Source: an uncultured Eisenbergiella sp.
Lineage (GTDB): Bacteria; Bacillota; Clostridia; Lachnospirales; Lachnospiraceae
NCBI GenBank assembly: GCA_910585455.1
Contig: CAJUEL010000014.1
Coordinates: 1-64,000, forward strand
Direction of reading: 5' to 3'
Length of the DNA stretch: 64,000 nucleotides
Shown one piece after another: positions 56,616 to 64,000 of this stretch. Position numbers and translations under genes: made by a program. Numbering within the stretch: position 1 is the stretch's first letter; the number at the start of each line of letters is the position of its first letter. The notes beneath the pieces were generated by a model that was not told the DNA's origin, made no database searches, and worked only from the letters and a program-made list of their open reading frames with translations.

Positions 56616-58298
56616 ATGAAAATCATCAAAAACTTTTCCTGCATGACGCGCGATCAGATCCGGCTCGCCACAGATCTGTACATGCCCGACCAGGATGGCG
56701 CATATCCCGTTATCCTGATGCGCACCCCCTACAATAAGGAAGGCATCGTACGGGAACCGCTCTATGAGCACTACCCCGAATTCGTGGAGGCAGGCTATGT
56801 TATTGCGATCCAGGACTGCCGCGGCGCCTGTGCGTCCGAAGGGAAAATGAACTTAAACGGCGGAAACGAACAGGAGGACGGCTATGACGCGGTGGAATTT
56901 CTCGCGGCACAGCCCTTTTGCGACGGAAATGTGGGCATGTTCGGTCTTTCCTATTTCGGCTTCACACAGCTTGCCGCAGCGGCGGACGCACCCCCGCATT
57001 TAAAGGCGATCTGCCCGTTCATGTGCTGCTCTCTTTCCTCCTTCGGCACCAGCTCCATGCAGACTGTCGCCAGCTTCCATCTGGGCTGGGCATATACCCA
57101 GCTGCTGGAGCACGCCGAACAATACATGCCGGACGAAGCTTTCCGGAATAAAATGGTTCCGATTTTAGAAGAATACAGGGATAAGCTGGGCGAATTTGCC
57201 AAAACACTTCCGATGAACGAAAACCCCGCCGCCCTTCTGGAAGGCGTTCCCATGCTTAGGGACTATCTGGATCTGGTGGAGGGCGTGGAGAAAAAGGAAT
57301 TCTGGGACAGCATCCACAGTCCGATCTCCTATGACAACATCCACACTGCCATGCTCTGCGGCACCGGCTGGATGGATGGAGCCTGCAACAGCACGATCGA
57401 CAATTACATGGCGGCGCGCCGTTCGGCAGATCCCTTCACCCGGGAAAACGCTTTTCTCCTGATCGGTCCCTGGACCCACGGCGGCATTCTTCCCCACCAG
57501 ATCGAGGATGTGGATTTCGGCGCTGAAAATTCCGGAGAAGCGCAGGACGTTTCCGGCACGATGCTCCGCTGGTTTAACCGCTATTTAAAGCAAAAGGATG
57601 AGACCTTCCTTCCCGACCGCGTGCGCTATTTCATGCAGGGAAGCAACGACTGGCACACTGCCGCAGACTGGCCGCCTCCCCAGAGTATGCCGGTGAAATT
57701 CTATCTCGCTCCGGGCGCAAAGCTTGGCAGAGATCTCCCGGATGCAGGCGAAGCTGCCCTGACCTATGATCCCATGGATCCCGCCCCTTCCGGAATCGTC
57801 GATTCCAAAAAGCGTATGGCAATGGCTGACTGGTCTGAAATTTCCGGCAGAAAGGACGTCCTGGAATTCCACTCGGACGCTCTTTTAGCGGATCTCCTTC
57901 TTGCAGGCAGCATTCGCGTCAACCTCTATGCGGCAACCGACGTTCCTGACACAGATTTTGTCTGCCGGCTGACTGACATCGCACCGGACGGCTATCAACG
58001 CCAGATCGCGGTCGGTTATGTGCGCGCCCGCCACAGAAACGGATTGTTTTCAAACGACTTTCTCACACCGGGCGAAACCGTCCTGTATCAGTTCGGGATC
58101 GGTCATACCGCATACCGCATTCCTGCCGGACACGCCATCGGCATCCAGCTGACCGGCAGCATGTTCCCCGGCATCAACCGGAATCTGAACACCGTCGAGC
58201 CGCCCTCCCTCGGCAGGGATTACGCCATCGCCCATGACCGGATCTTTTTCGGCGGTCAAAAGGCTTCCTGCCTAGAGCTGCCCGTTTTGAAAAAGTAA
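56616..58298 (+). CDS. CocE/NonD family alpha/beta hydrolase
   Basis: 560 residues from the ATG at 56616 (GGAGG 8 nt upstream). N-terminal alpha/beta-hydrolase domain: VILMRTPYNKEG, VIAIQDCRGACASEG, nucleophile Ser in GMFGLSYFGFTQLAAAA, Asp/His candidates in IGPWTHGGILPH. C-terminal jelly-roll (PP1-like) domain from 360, ending RNLNTVEPPSLGRDYAIAHDRIFF. Cocaine-esterase-like acyl or peptidyl hydrolases. It has no signal peptide, so it is cytoplasmic. Divergent from the AraC-type regulator; the substrate is unknown but the neighbours suggest ester-linked plant glycans. Confidence 0.88.
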   Translation: MKIIKNFSCMTRDQIRLATDLYMPDQDGAYPVILMRTPYNKEGIVREPLYEHYPEFVEAGYVIAIQDCRGACASEGKMNLNGGNEQEDGYDAVEFLAAQPFCDGNVGMFGLSYFGFTQLAAAADAPPHLKAICPFMCCSLSSFGTSSMQTVASFHLGWAYTQLLEHAEQYMPDEAFRNKMVPILEEYRDKLGEFAKTLPMNENPAALLEGVPMLRDYLDLVEGVEKKEFWDSIHSPISYDNIHTAMLCGTGWMDGACNSTIDNYMAARRSADPFTRENAFLLIGPWTHGGILPHQIEDVDFGAENSGEAQDVSGTMLRWFNRYLKQKDETFLPDRVRYFMQGSNDWHTAADWPPPQSMPVKFYLAPGAKLGRDLPDAGEAALTYDPMDPAPSGIVDSKKRMAMADWSEISGRKDVLEFHSDALLADLLLAGSIRVNLYAATDVPDTDFVCRLTDIAPDGYQRQIAVGYVRARHRNGLFSNDFLTPGETVLYQFGIGHTAYRIPAGHAIGIQLTGSMFPGINRNLNTVEPPSLGRDYAIAHDRIFFGGQKASCLELPVLKK

Positions 58299-58356
58299 GC
58301 GGCTTTCATGCCGCGGTGGTGCGCCGTCAGGCGCATGAAGGTTTAGTAAAAGACTA

Positions 58357-58390
58357 CGGCTCCCCGGTTGACAATACAACCGGGGAGCCG
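58357..58390. terminator. Intrinsic terminator between convergent hydrolase genes
   Basis: CGGCTCCCCGGTTG and CAACCGGGGAGCCG form a perfect 14-bp stem with a 6-nt loop. It sits between the CocE-like gene and the end of the carboxylesterase gene on the opposite strand and can act for both. Confidence 0.8.
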
Positions 58391-58417
58391 CAATCTTACA
58401 GCCTTATTCCGCTAAAG

Positions 58418-59974
58418 TCACAAGGACTTATTTCCAAATACTTTCTTTCCGAATTCCAGCCGGAAATCCAGAACCGGGCATTCCTGCAAAACCTCCGGCG
58501 TCGCCTGATCCAGAAAACGCATGACCGCTTTATGGTCCTTTTCATAGGGCTTCCATTCCGGCAGAGGATTTCCGTTATAATCCTTTCCGTTTGGATCCAG
58601 CGTTTTCACGAAATTGGTCCAGTAGGAGGTCACCTGTCTGGCCAAATCATAGTGCTTTCCTTCAAACGGACGCCAGCTGTTGCCCAGAGAATCAAACATG
58701 AACCACAGCTCGGAACCATGGAAGGACCCCGCGTCATCCCCAGGAATATCATGATCAAAAATGCAGTAATAGACGCGCTGCCCTGCCGCCGCGCGCAGCT
58801 CGCAAAAGCCTCTGCTGCCGCCCAGGAAATTGTTGAAGGCATCCCCTTCTGCCAGCGCCTGCGCTCCTGCATCGTCGGTCACCTGTGCAAGCGCGAAAAA
58901 CCGTTCCTTCTCTTCGCCATATTTCTCCGCCCTTTCCAGATATTGCGCATAATTCATGTTCCCCTTGATAAACGGGCTCTGTGTCTCTCCCTGACAGATA
59001 CATACGATCAGCGGAATATCCCGCAGCCTGTTATTGTAGTAAGCGCTGGGCGCGGATTCCCGGACAAACCTGCCGTCCACGCACAGCCCGAACACATACC
59101 TGGACTTTCTTTTCGACGCCTCGTCCAGACGGCGCATCAGCTCATGCGCATCCATCCGCTTCGCCTCCTCCAGGTCATTGATCCCGATCTCCTGTAAAAA
59201 TGCAGCGCCGTACTGCTCAGCCTCCTGCAGAGAGGGAATGTAAGCCATCGGCCGTTCCTCGTCCCCATACATCATGGAAACACCGGACTGAATGATCGCG
59301 CCCTTTATGATATTTCCGTTCATGGGGCTGCAAATCTGTGCCTGCACGCTGCGCGCTCCCGCACTCTGTCCGCAGATCACGATGCGCTCCGGATTCCCGC
59401 CAAAAGCGCTGATATTATCATAGATCCAGTGCAGCGCCATGGACTGATCCTGCATGCCGAAATTGGAAATCACACTGTCTTTTGGCGTCTGTGCCGTCAA
59501 CTCCGGATGGGCGAGGAAACCGAACAGCCCCAGGCGGTAGCTGACCATAACGACAATGACCCCCCGGCGCGCCACGCGCTCCGGATCAAACTCCACCTCA
59601 TAGCTGTATCCGTCCTGCAGGCCGCCCCCATGAATATACACAAATACAGGAATATTATCCTCCTTTGTTTCGGCGGGCGTGAAAATATTCAGATACAGAC
59701 AGTCCTCGCTCATTTTATATTCTGCCGCCGTCGGATGCAGCTCCTTCGTATAAAAATCATCATCCATTCCCGGATGAACCTGCATCATCGCCATATCCGC
59801 ATATTCGTAGCAGGGTCTTACGCCTTCCCAATCTTCGGCAGGCTGGGGCGCCTTCCACCGCAGCTCTCCGACCGGCGGCTTTGCATAGGGCACTCCCCTG
59901 AATACGCTGATCCTGGGATCCTTTCCCACCATTCCCTGCAGTACGCCGTTTTTTACCTGAACCTTTCTTAACAT
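58418..59974 (-). CDS. Type-B carboxylesterase
   Basis: 518 residues from the ATG at 59974 (GAGGAGAAG upstream). VFRGVPYAKPPVGELRWKAPQP and VYIHGGGLQDGY are signatures. The nucleophile elbow is GQSAGARSVQAQ (usual GESAGA; Glu replaced by Gln), and EDCLYLNIFTP is conserved. Cleaves carboxylic esters; in this operon probably acetyl or feruloyl groups on plant polysaccharides. No signal peptide. Gap of 145 bp after the GH51 gene; that gap holds two degenerate palindromes. Confidence 0.9.
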   Translation of the reverse strand: MLRKVQVKNGVLQGMVGKDPRISVFRGVPYAKPPVGELRWKAPQPAEDWEGVRPCYEYADMAMMQVHPGMDDDFYTKELHPTAAEYKMSEDCLYLNIFTPAETKEDNIPVFVYIHGGGLQDGYSYEVEFDPERVARRGVIVVMVSYRLGLFGFLAHPELTAQTPKDSVISNFGMQDQSMALHWIYDNISAFGGNPERIVICGQSAGARSVQAQICSPMNGNIIKGAIIQSGVSMMYGDEERPMAYIPSLQEAEQYGAAFLQEIGINDLEEAKRMDAHELMRRLDEASKRKSRYVFGLCVDGRFVRESAPSAYYNNRLRDIPLIVCICQGETQSPFIKGNMNYAQYLERAEKYGEEKERFFALAQVTDDAGAQALAEGDAFNNFLGGSRGFCELRAAAGQRVYYCIFDHDIPGDDAGSFHGSELWFMFDSLGNSWRPFEGKHYDLARQVTSYWTNFVKTLDPNGKDYNGNPLPEWKPYEKDHKAVMRFLDQATPEVLQECPVLDFRLEFGKKVFGNKSL

Positions 59975-60119
59975 ATACCTTCTCCTCTCTTTTCCTGACA
60001 ATCCGGACCTGTCTGAACGGCAACGGATCTCAGCCTCTTTGAGTAACAGCTCCAGACAGATCTGAACTGTTACCTCTTTTATCCATTTTCCGGCAAAGCA
60101 TTCTTTACGCCGGCAGATA
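59975..60119. repeat. Two degenerate CTGAAC/GTTAC palindromes
   Basis: GACCTGTCTGAACGGCAAC and GATCTGAACTGTTAC, with AGTAACAGCTCCAGACAGATC between them, form a partial hairpin in the gap between the carboxylesterase and GH51 genes. They look like decayed relatives of the MITE ends. No promoter was seen. Confidence 0.4.
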
Positions 60120-62624
60120 TCAGATTTTATCCAGCACGAGCACATTCACAGAGTGTGCCGGTACCTGATAGACGAAATCCGGACCGCCCGCAACGGTTTT
60201 CATAACGGAGGAAACATTTTCCTTATTTTCAAAGGAATTGACCTCTTCGGGCGCTGCCGAGAGCACCTCTGCCATAGCCTCCTCTGCCACAGCGCAATCC
60301 GTCAAAATCCGTACATCGCGTTCTGCATCGTCCACATTCACGATTTTCAGATAAACCCTGTCGGCATCCTGTGTGGCAACCGCGTTGATCAGCGGATGCA
60401 GCGGATGCACCTTTTTTTGTATCAGCTGCCCGTTCAGATAACATTCGTATCCCCGGTCCGTGCATACCATTTTGTAATGATTGTACACCCCGCAGGGAAC
60501 GGATACGGGAGCCTTTTCCCCTTCGGATAACGGTTTGTCAAAAAAGCGGGGAACTCTCGTCATGCTCACGCCATCCGCAAGCTTCCAGACCTGGTTGCGC
60601 ACCGTACGCGTCGTCCATTCCATATCCTTCGGCTCGTTACAGCCCGCATCCGTTTCAGGATGATGGTTCCAGACGGACAGGGTGAGCGGATTATCCTGCT
60701 CCGATTTTACATCGATCTCAAAGGTATATTCCCGCAGCTCTTCTGTGCCAAAGACGGCCCAGATGACGGACTCTTCCCCTAATCTTCCGCCCTTGATAAA
60801 GGACTCAAAGGCTTCGTTCCACTCCTGGCTCTTTCCGGTGAAATGATGCGTATGGTTTCCGGACACCATCCGCCAGGCATCCCCTTCCTTTTGGACCTCT
60901 CCATAGATACAGCGGGATACTTCCACCGGCTTTCCGTTCACCCTCGCGTTTTTGAACAGCAATCCTTCCTTTTCACACTGTATCCCCGCAATTCCCTGAT
61001 ATACCGGCGGTTTTTCGTCGCTTTCGTTCTCAATTTCCACCACCTCATCCCCCCTGTATTTGCCTAACAGGGAAACGGCATGATAGCTGGGGATTCCATA
61101 TACCTGATGATTGTCAAATACGATCATGTTCGGCTTCCAGGCGGTATAATCCGAATTCTGAAACAGCGGCGCGTAAGCTGTCAGCCTGACGATATCCTGA
61201 TTTCTTTCCACCCCCAGCAAAAATGCCGCCTCCGCCAGCGCACATTCCATGGATGCAATGGTATTTCCGCCGTTTACCGCATATTCTCCCAAAAAGATTT
61301 TGGGTCCCTCCCTGTCATAATCGTCGAACAGATCCGTATTTTCCAGGAAAAATTCCGGCGCGTCATAATAATGCTCGTCCACAAAATCCGTAGGAAGCTT
61401 TTCCCTCTCCGTATGTCCGTTGGAAATGTAAATAACCTGCGGATATGCCTCCTTCAGGGTCCGGTAAAACATTTCATAGCGTTCCTGATATTCCGGTCCG
61501 AAATTCTCGTTTCCGATTTCCACATATTTTAACCGGAAAGGCTCTTTATGCCCGTATTGCGCCCGCAGCCGCCCATAGGGCGTATTCTCGTCTCCCAGCG
61601 CATATTCCAGCGCATGCAGCGCCTCCTCCAGATATTCCTTCGTCACTTCCCTGGAAAACCCTTTTCCGTGGCGCGCCTGACAGCTCATGCCGCAGTTTAA
61701 GACATACAGCGCCTCCATTTCCAGATCCTCACAAAGCTGCAGATATTCATGAAAACCCAGCCCGTTCGTCGTGCGGTAATGCCACATCAGCTGTGCCCCC
61801 GGACGTTCCCACACAGGACCTATGGTGCGTGAAAAACGAAGCGCGTTCGCCTCATTGATGCCCTCCACCACACAACCGCCGGGGAATCGGATAAACCTGG
61901 AATGTGTATTCTTTAAAGCCAGCGCCAGATCCTCCCGCAGACCATGCCCTTTAAAGGTTTTCTTCGGCATCAGGGAAGTAAATCCGAACAGAACCGTGCA
62001 TGCTATGTCGCTGGCAATGCTGATCCTTCCGTTATAATCCGTACCGCAGGCGGTAAGATCACAGTCATACCGCACATAGCCCTCGCTTTTCTGTACGGCT
62101 ATTTCACTGCTCCCCAGGCATTCTCCCTGCGCATTTTCCAGTGAAACGGTCAGCCTTGCAGAAGCATCCGGACAGATCATGCAATAAAAGCCGTACTCCT
62201 CCTTCTTACTGACAGCAACGCCGCAATACCCGATATTCCATATTTTCCCACCCGGCTCAAAGGTGACTAAAAGAGCCGCCTTCCGGTTGGAATTTAACGT
62301 ATTTTCCGTCAAAAGCCTGCAGGAAGCATCCTGGGCATACCACCCCGGAATCGGAGTCGGCGCAACCAGACTGGCCCATTCGTCCATCCCTTCCCCGTGG
62401 TTAAAGGCGCCAGGCCAGCCATATTCCGTCACAAAAATCCGTTCCTTCGGATCCGTGGTACACCCTTCCGGAAGAAGAGAATCCTCAAACGCCCGGTTCC
62501 GGATCATTTCCGGATACAGACCGCCGTCCGCGGCATGGTTGATATCTTCAAAAAACAGCCCGTACAGCTCCTTCGCCGTCTGAAACCTCACCTTATTTGT
62601 ATGAATCCGTATTGTATCGCACAT
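60120..62624 (-). CDS. GH51-like alpha-L-arabinofuranosidase
   Basis: 834 residues, longer than the usual 500, with a C-terminal extension. Catalytic acid/base Glu is in KYVEIGNENFGPEY and the nucleophile Glu in FLGEYAVNGGN; LYGLFFEDINHAADGGLYPEMIRNRAFE and RFPGGCVVEG are family motifs. Removes arabinofuranosyl side groups from arabinoxylan or arabinan. Residues 560-700 read like a laminin-G/concanavalin-type insert. No signal peptide, so it acts on imported oligosaccharides. It lies 18 bp after the hydrolase gene in one transcript. Confidence 0.9.
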   Translation of the reverse strand: MCDTIRIHTNKVRFQTAKELYGLFFEDINHAADGGLYPEMIRNRAFEDSLLPEGCTTDPKERIFVTEYGWPGAFNHGEGMDEWASLVAPTPIPGWYAQDASCRLLTENTLNSNRKAALLVTFEPGGKIWNIGYCGVAVSKKEEYGFYCMICPDASARLTVSLENAQGECLGSSEIAVQKSEGYVRYDCDLTACGTDYNGRISIASDIACTVLFGFTSLMPKKTFKGHGLREDLALALKNTHSRFIRFPGGCVVEGINEANALRFSRTIGPVWERPGAQLMWHYRTTNGLGFHEYLQLCEDLEMEALYVLNCGMSCQARHGKGFSREVTKEYLEEALHALEYALGDENTPYGRLRAQYGHKEPFRLKYVEIGNENFGPEYQERYEMFYRTLKEAYPQVIYISNGHTEREKLPTDFVDEHYYDAPEFFLENTDLFDDYDREGPKIFLGEYAVNGGNTIASMECALAEAAFLLGVERNQDIVRLTAYAPLFQNSDYTAWKPNMIVFDNHQVYGIPSYHAVSLLGKYRGDEVVEIENESDEKPPVYQGIAGIQCEKEGLLFKNARVNGKPVEVSRCIYGEVQKEGDAWRMVSGNHTHHFTGKSQEWNEAFESFIKGGRLGEESVIWAVFGTEELREYTFEIDVKSEQDNPLTLSVWNHHPETDAGCNEPKDMEWTTRTVRNQVWKLADGVSMTRVPRFFDKPLSEGEKAPVSVPCGVYNHYKMVCTDRGYECYLNGQLIQKKVHPLHPLINAVATQDADRVYLKIVNVDDAERDVRILTDCAVAEEAMAEVLSAAPEEVNSFENKENVSSVMKTVAGGPDFVYQVPAHSVNVLVLDKI

Positions 62625-62642
62625 AGTTCCTCCCGTCTCCTG

Positions 62643-63692
62643 TTATCCTTTCCGGTATATTTCCTGCATAAAAGCGTCCGTCAGCATCTCCCATGCTTCA
62701 AAATTCGGATATTTTACGGTTCCGTCCATCAGCTTTCTTCCGGCCTGGCCATGGGGCACGCCGGAAAAGGTATGAACCTCGACGGTCACTCCCTGGCTTA
62801 CCAGCTCCGGATATAATCTGTTGATATTGTCAAGGTTAAAATCCTCCAGACCGACCGCATGGAAAACGGGCGGATATACCGCTTTGTCATAATCAAAGGA
62901 ATCATGGTTCATCCTCGGTCCGTAAATACAGAGAAAAGCGTCCATGGAGCCGCTGACCTGATCCAGCGCATCCTCTTCATAATCCGGAAACACATCCGTC
63001 ATCTTCTGACTGCCGGAATAATACTGAATACATGCCTCCCCTGTCAGCCCGCCATTGGAAAAGCCGGCAAAAGCGATCTGATTTTCCTTTACCCGGTATT
63101 TGGACGCATTTGCCCGGACGATGCGGATCGCCCGCGCCACATCCGCCCCTGCTTCTTTCCCGCTCCAGGGATTCATATTGGTACGGTTTAAAAGAATAAA
63201 GCACTGATACCCTCTTTCGTTAAAATCCAGCGCCACCTGATAGCTTTCACACAAAACCGTAAAGCCATGGTCGCCGCCGGCACATAAAATCACCGCTCCC
63301 TTCGGCGTCACGTTCTCTGCAACCAGCATTTCGTACATATAGGGCACAAAATCCGGATTGTGGTTATACCGCCATGCCGCATTGTCCGTATATTCCGTCA
63401 AGGTAGGCACCTTGTTTTCGGGCCACAGCCAGATCCTTGGGCGCTCCGTTTTCATCCCCGCAATCTTTTCGCGCAGCTTCCGAAATTCCGGAAGCTTCTC
63501 CCGGATCTGCTCTGTGCTTTCCGTCTCCTCTATCTCCACTGCCATCCAGGCAAGCTTTACCAGCAAATCTGTCGGATAGCACAGACAGTCCTCAAACAGC
63601 GGAACCGCCGCCAGATTTTCTTCCCCGAAAACGCTTCTGACCCGATCCATCCTCGCACGCATTTTTTCGAATAATTCCTTCATGTCTTCCAT
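62643..63692 (-). CDS. Alpha/beta hydrolase (esterase-like)
   Basis: 349 residues from the ATG at 63692 (GGGAG upstream). The N-terminal 110 residues are helical; the hydrolase fold starts at VILCAGGDHGFTVLCESYQVALDFNERGYQ, with nucleophile Ser in FAGFSNGGLTGEACIQYY and His in FSGVPHGQAG. It resembles acetyl-xylan esterase-type or dienelactone-type hydrolases. First gene of the operon with GH51 and the carboxylesterase; the promoter carries the element shared with the AraC-type regulator. Confidence 0.82.
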   Translation of the reverse strand: MEDMKELFEKMRARMDRVRSVFGEENLAAVPLFEDCLCYPTDLLVKLAWMAVEIEETESTEQIREKLPEFRKLREKIAGMKTERPRIWLWPENKVPTLTEYTDNAAWRYNHNPDFVPYMYEMLVAENVTPKGAVILCAGGDHGFTVLCESYQVALDFNERGYQCFILLNRTNMNPWSGKEAGADVARAIRIVRANASKYRVKENQIAFAGFSNGGLTGEACIQYYSGSQKMTDVFPDYEEDALDQVSGSMDAFLCIYGPRMNHDSFDYDKAVYPPVFHAVGLEDFNLDNINRLYPELVSQGVTVEVHTFSGVPHGQAGRKLMDGTVKYPNFEAWEMLTDAFMQEIYRKG

Positions 63693-63832
63693 CCTTTTCT
63701 CCCTTCCCTTCTTCTGCCGCACCGCTTTTTCCTCAACCGGCTTTCACCTATGGCGGTGTGACGGAGCTGACGCAGCTACTGTTCACTCTGTGGGCAGTAA
63801 TCTGGCGCATACCTGTTTCACGTTATCATTTT

Positions 63833-63890
63833 ATGATACTTCTTCCACGGAAAATATACAAAAACCGACCTCCCATATCACATTTTCTGA
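63833..63890 (-). promoter_or_regulatory. Promoter of the hydrolase-GH51-carboxylesterase operon with the shared element
   Basis: On the minus strand TCAGAAAATGTGATATGGGA, then GGTCGGTTTTTGTATA, then 17 bp after TTGTAT (63861-63856) a -10 TATCAT (63838-63833). The element matches those before the AraC-type and CocE-like genes at CAGAAAATnTnAT, TCG, and TTTTTGnATA. Confidence 0.65.
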
Positions 63891-63911
63891 TCTGGAAAAC
63901 AGATACGCCCC

Positions 63912-63940
63912 TTGTGAATTACTGCTTTACATATTATAAT
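63912..63940 (+). promoter_or_regulatory. Promoter of the gene at the right edge
   Basis: TTGTGA (63912-63917), 17 bp, TATAAT (63935-63940), 39 bp before the ATG at 63979. Confidence 0.6.
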
Positions 63941-63978
63941 AAAAAGAAACTTTTCTTGCAGAAAGGAATGGTGGCGGA

Positions 63979-64000
63979 ATGTCTCTATATCTGAACACAC
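63979..64000 (+). CDS. Start of a gene cut by the right edge
   Basis: An ATG at 63979 with AAGGA about 11 nt upstream begins MSLYLNT and runs off the window. The promoter at 63912-63940 points at it. Divergent from the hydrolase operon. Too short to name; a regulator or transporter of the same sugar cluster would be expected. Confidence 0.35.

Overview
The window looks like chromosome of a gut Clostridia bacterium, most likely family Lachnospiraceae. The grounds are Firmicutes-type ribosome binding sites (GGAGG about 7-9 nt before the start), canonical TTGACA/TATAAT promoters with 17-bp spacers, and gene content: the ylxM-ffh-rpsP-khpA-rimM-trmD-rplS operon, many small two-component systems and ABC transporters, a uronate isomerase, a GH51 arabinofuranosidase with esterases under a YesN/AraC-type regulator, and remnants of conjugative elements. 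No rRNA, tRNA or CRISPR array was recognised.

Layout. 1-2.3 kb: the edge of a mobile element (tail of a sigma-like protein, a DUF6076-like zinc-ribbon protein, an LPD3-like protein, long hairpins, TnpV). 2.5-11.9 kb: a minus-strand operon of aldo/keto reductases, an SDR, a carboxymuconolactone-decarboxylase-like protein and a flavodoxin-like protein behind a LysR regulator; its distal gene is truncated and two internal genes are damaged at a deletion junction. 12-16.8 kb: XRE regulator, EFR1 ferredoxin/Rrf2 pair, DegT aminotransferase, LysE exporter with a LysR regulator. 16.8-22.3 kb: an ABC exporter pair (one half carries an in-frame TGA), a broken toxin-antitoxin module, a MATE pump with an internal deletion behind an attenuator that resembles a guanidine-IV riboswitch, and a DUF1622 protein. 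22.6-25.1 kb: uronate isomerase and a NYN/OST-HTH protein. 25.1-31.8 kb: an M50 protease-two-component-ABC-2 operon, and a divergent aminoglycoside-phosphotransferase-like gene.

32-44.7 kb: an unusual module of a beta-propeller/solute-binding lipoprotein, two sugar-type permeases and a membrane-fusion protein, without its own ATPase. Next to it lie a divergent two-component system and a second, VanR-like one. The 880 bp between the propeller gene and its neighbouring response regulator hold two long-stem inverted-repeat cassettes and a 134-bp MITE. 44.9-54.2 kb: the housekeeping operon (ylxM to pgeF). 54.3-64 kb: a second MITE copy, an orphan AraC-type response regulator, a 432-bp palindrome, and carbohydrate-esterase/GH51 genes that share a promoter element with the regulator.

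How the parts work together. Two LysR genes each sit just upstream of their target in tandem, with a palindromic T-N11-A box about 64-67 bp before the predicted start. The AraC-type response regulator probably controls itself, the divergent CocE-like hydrolase and the hydrolase-GH51-carboxylesterase operon through the shared element. The main structural novelties are in noncoding DNA: a non-autonomous transposon family with 8-bp target duplications, cassettes with a conserved core inside unrelated perfect stems, and a dispersed element that contains the stop codon of three unrelated genes.
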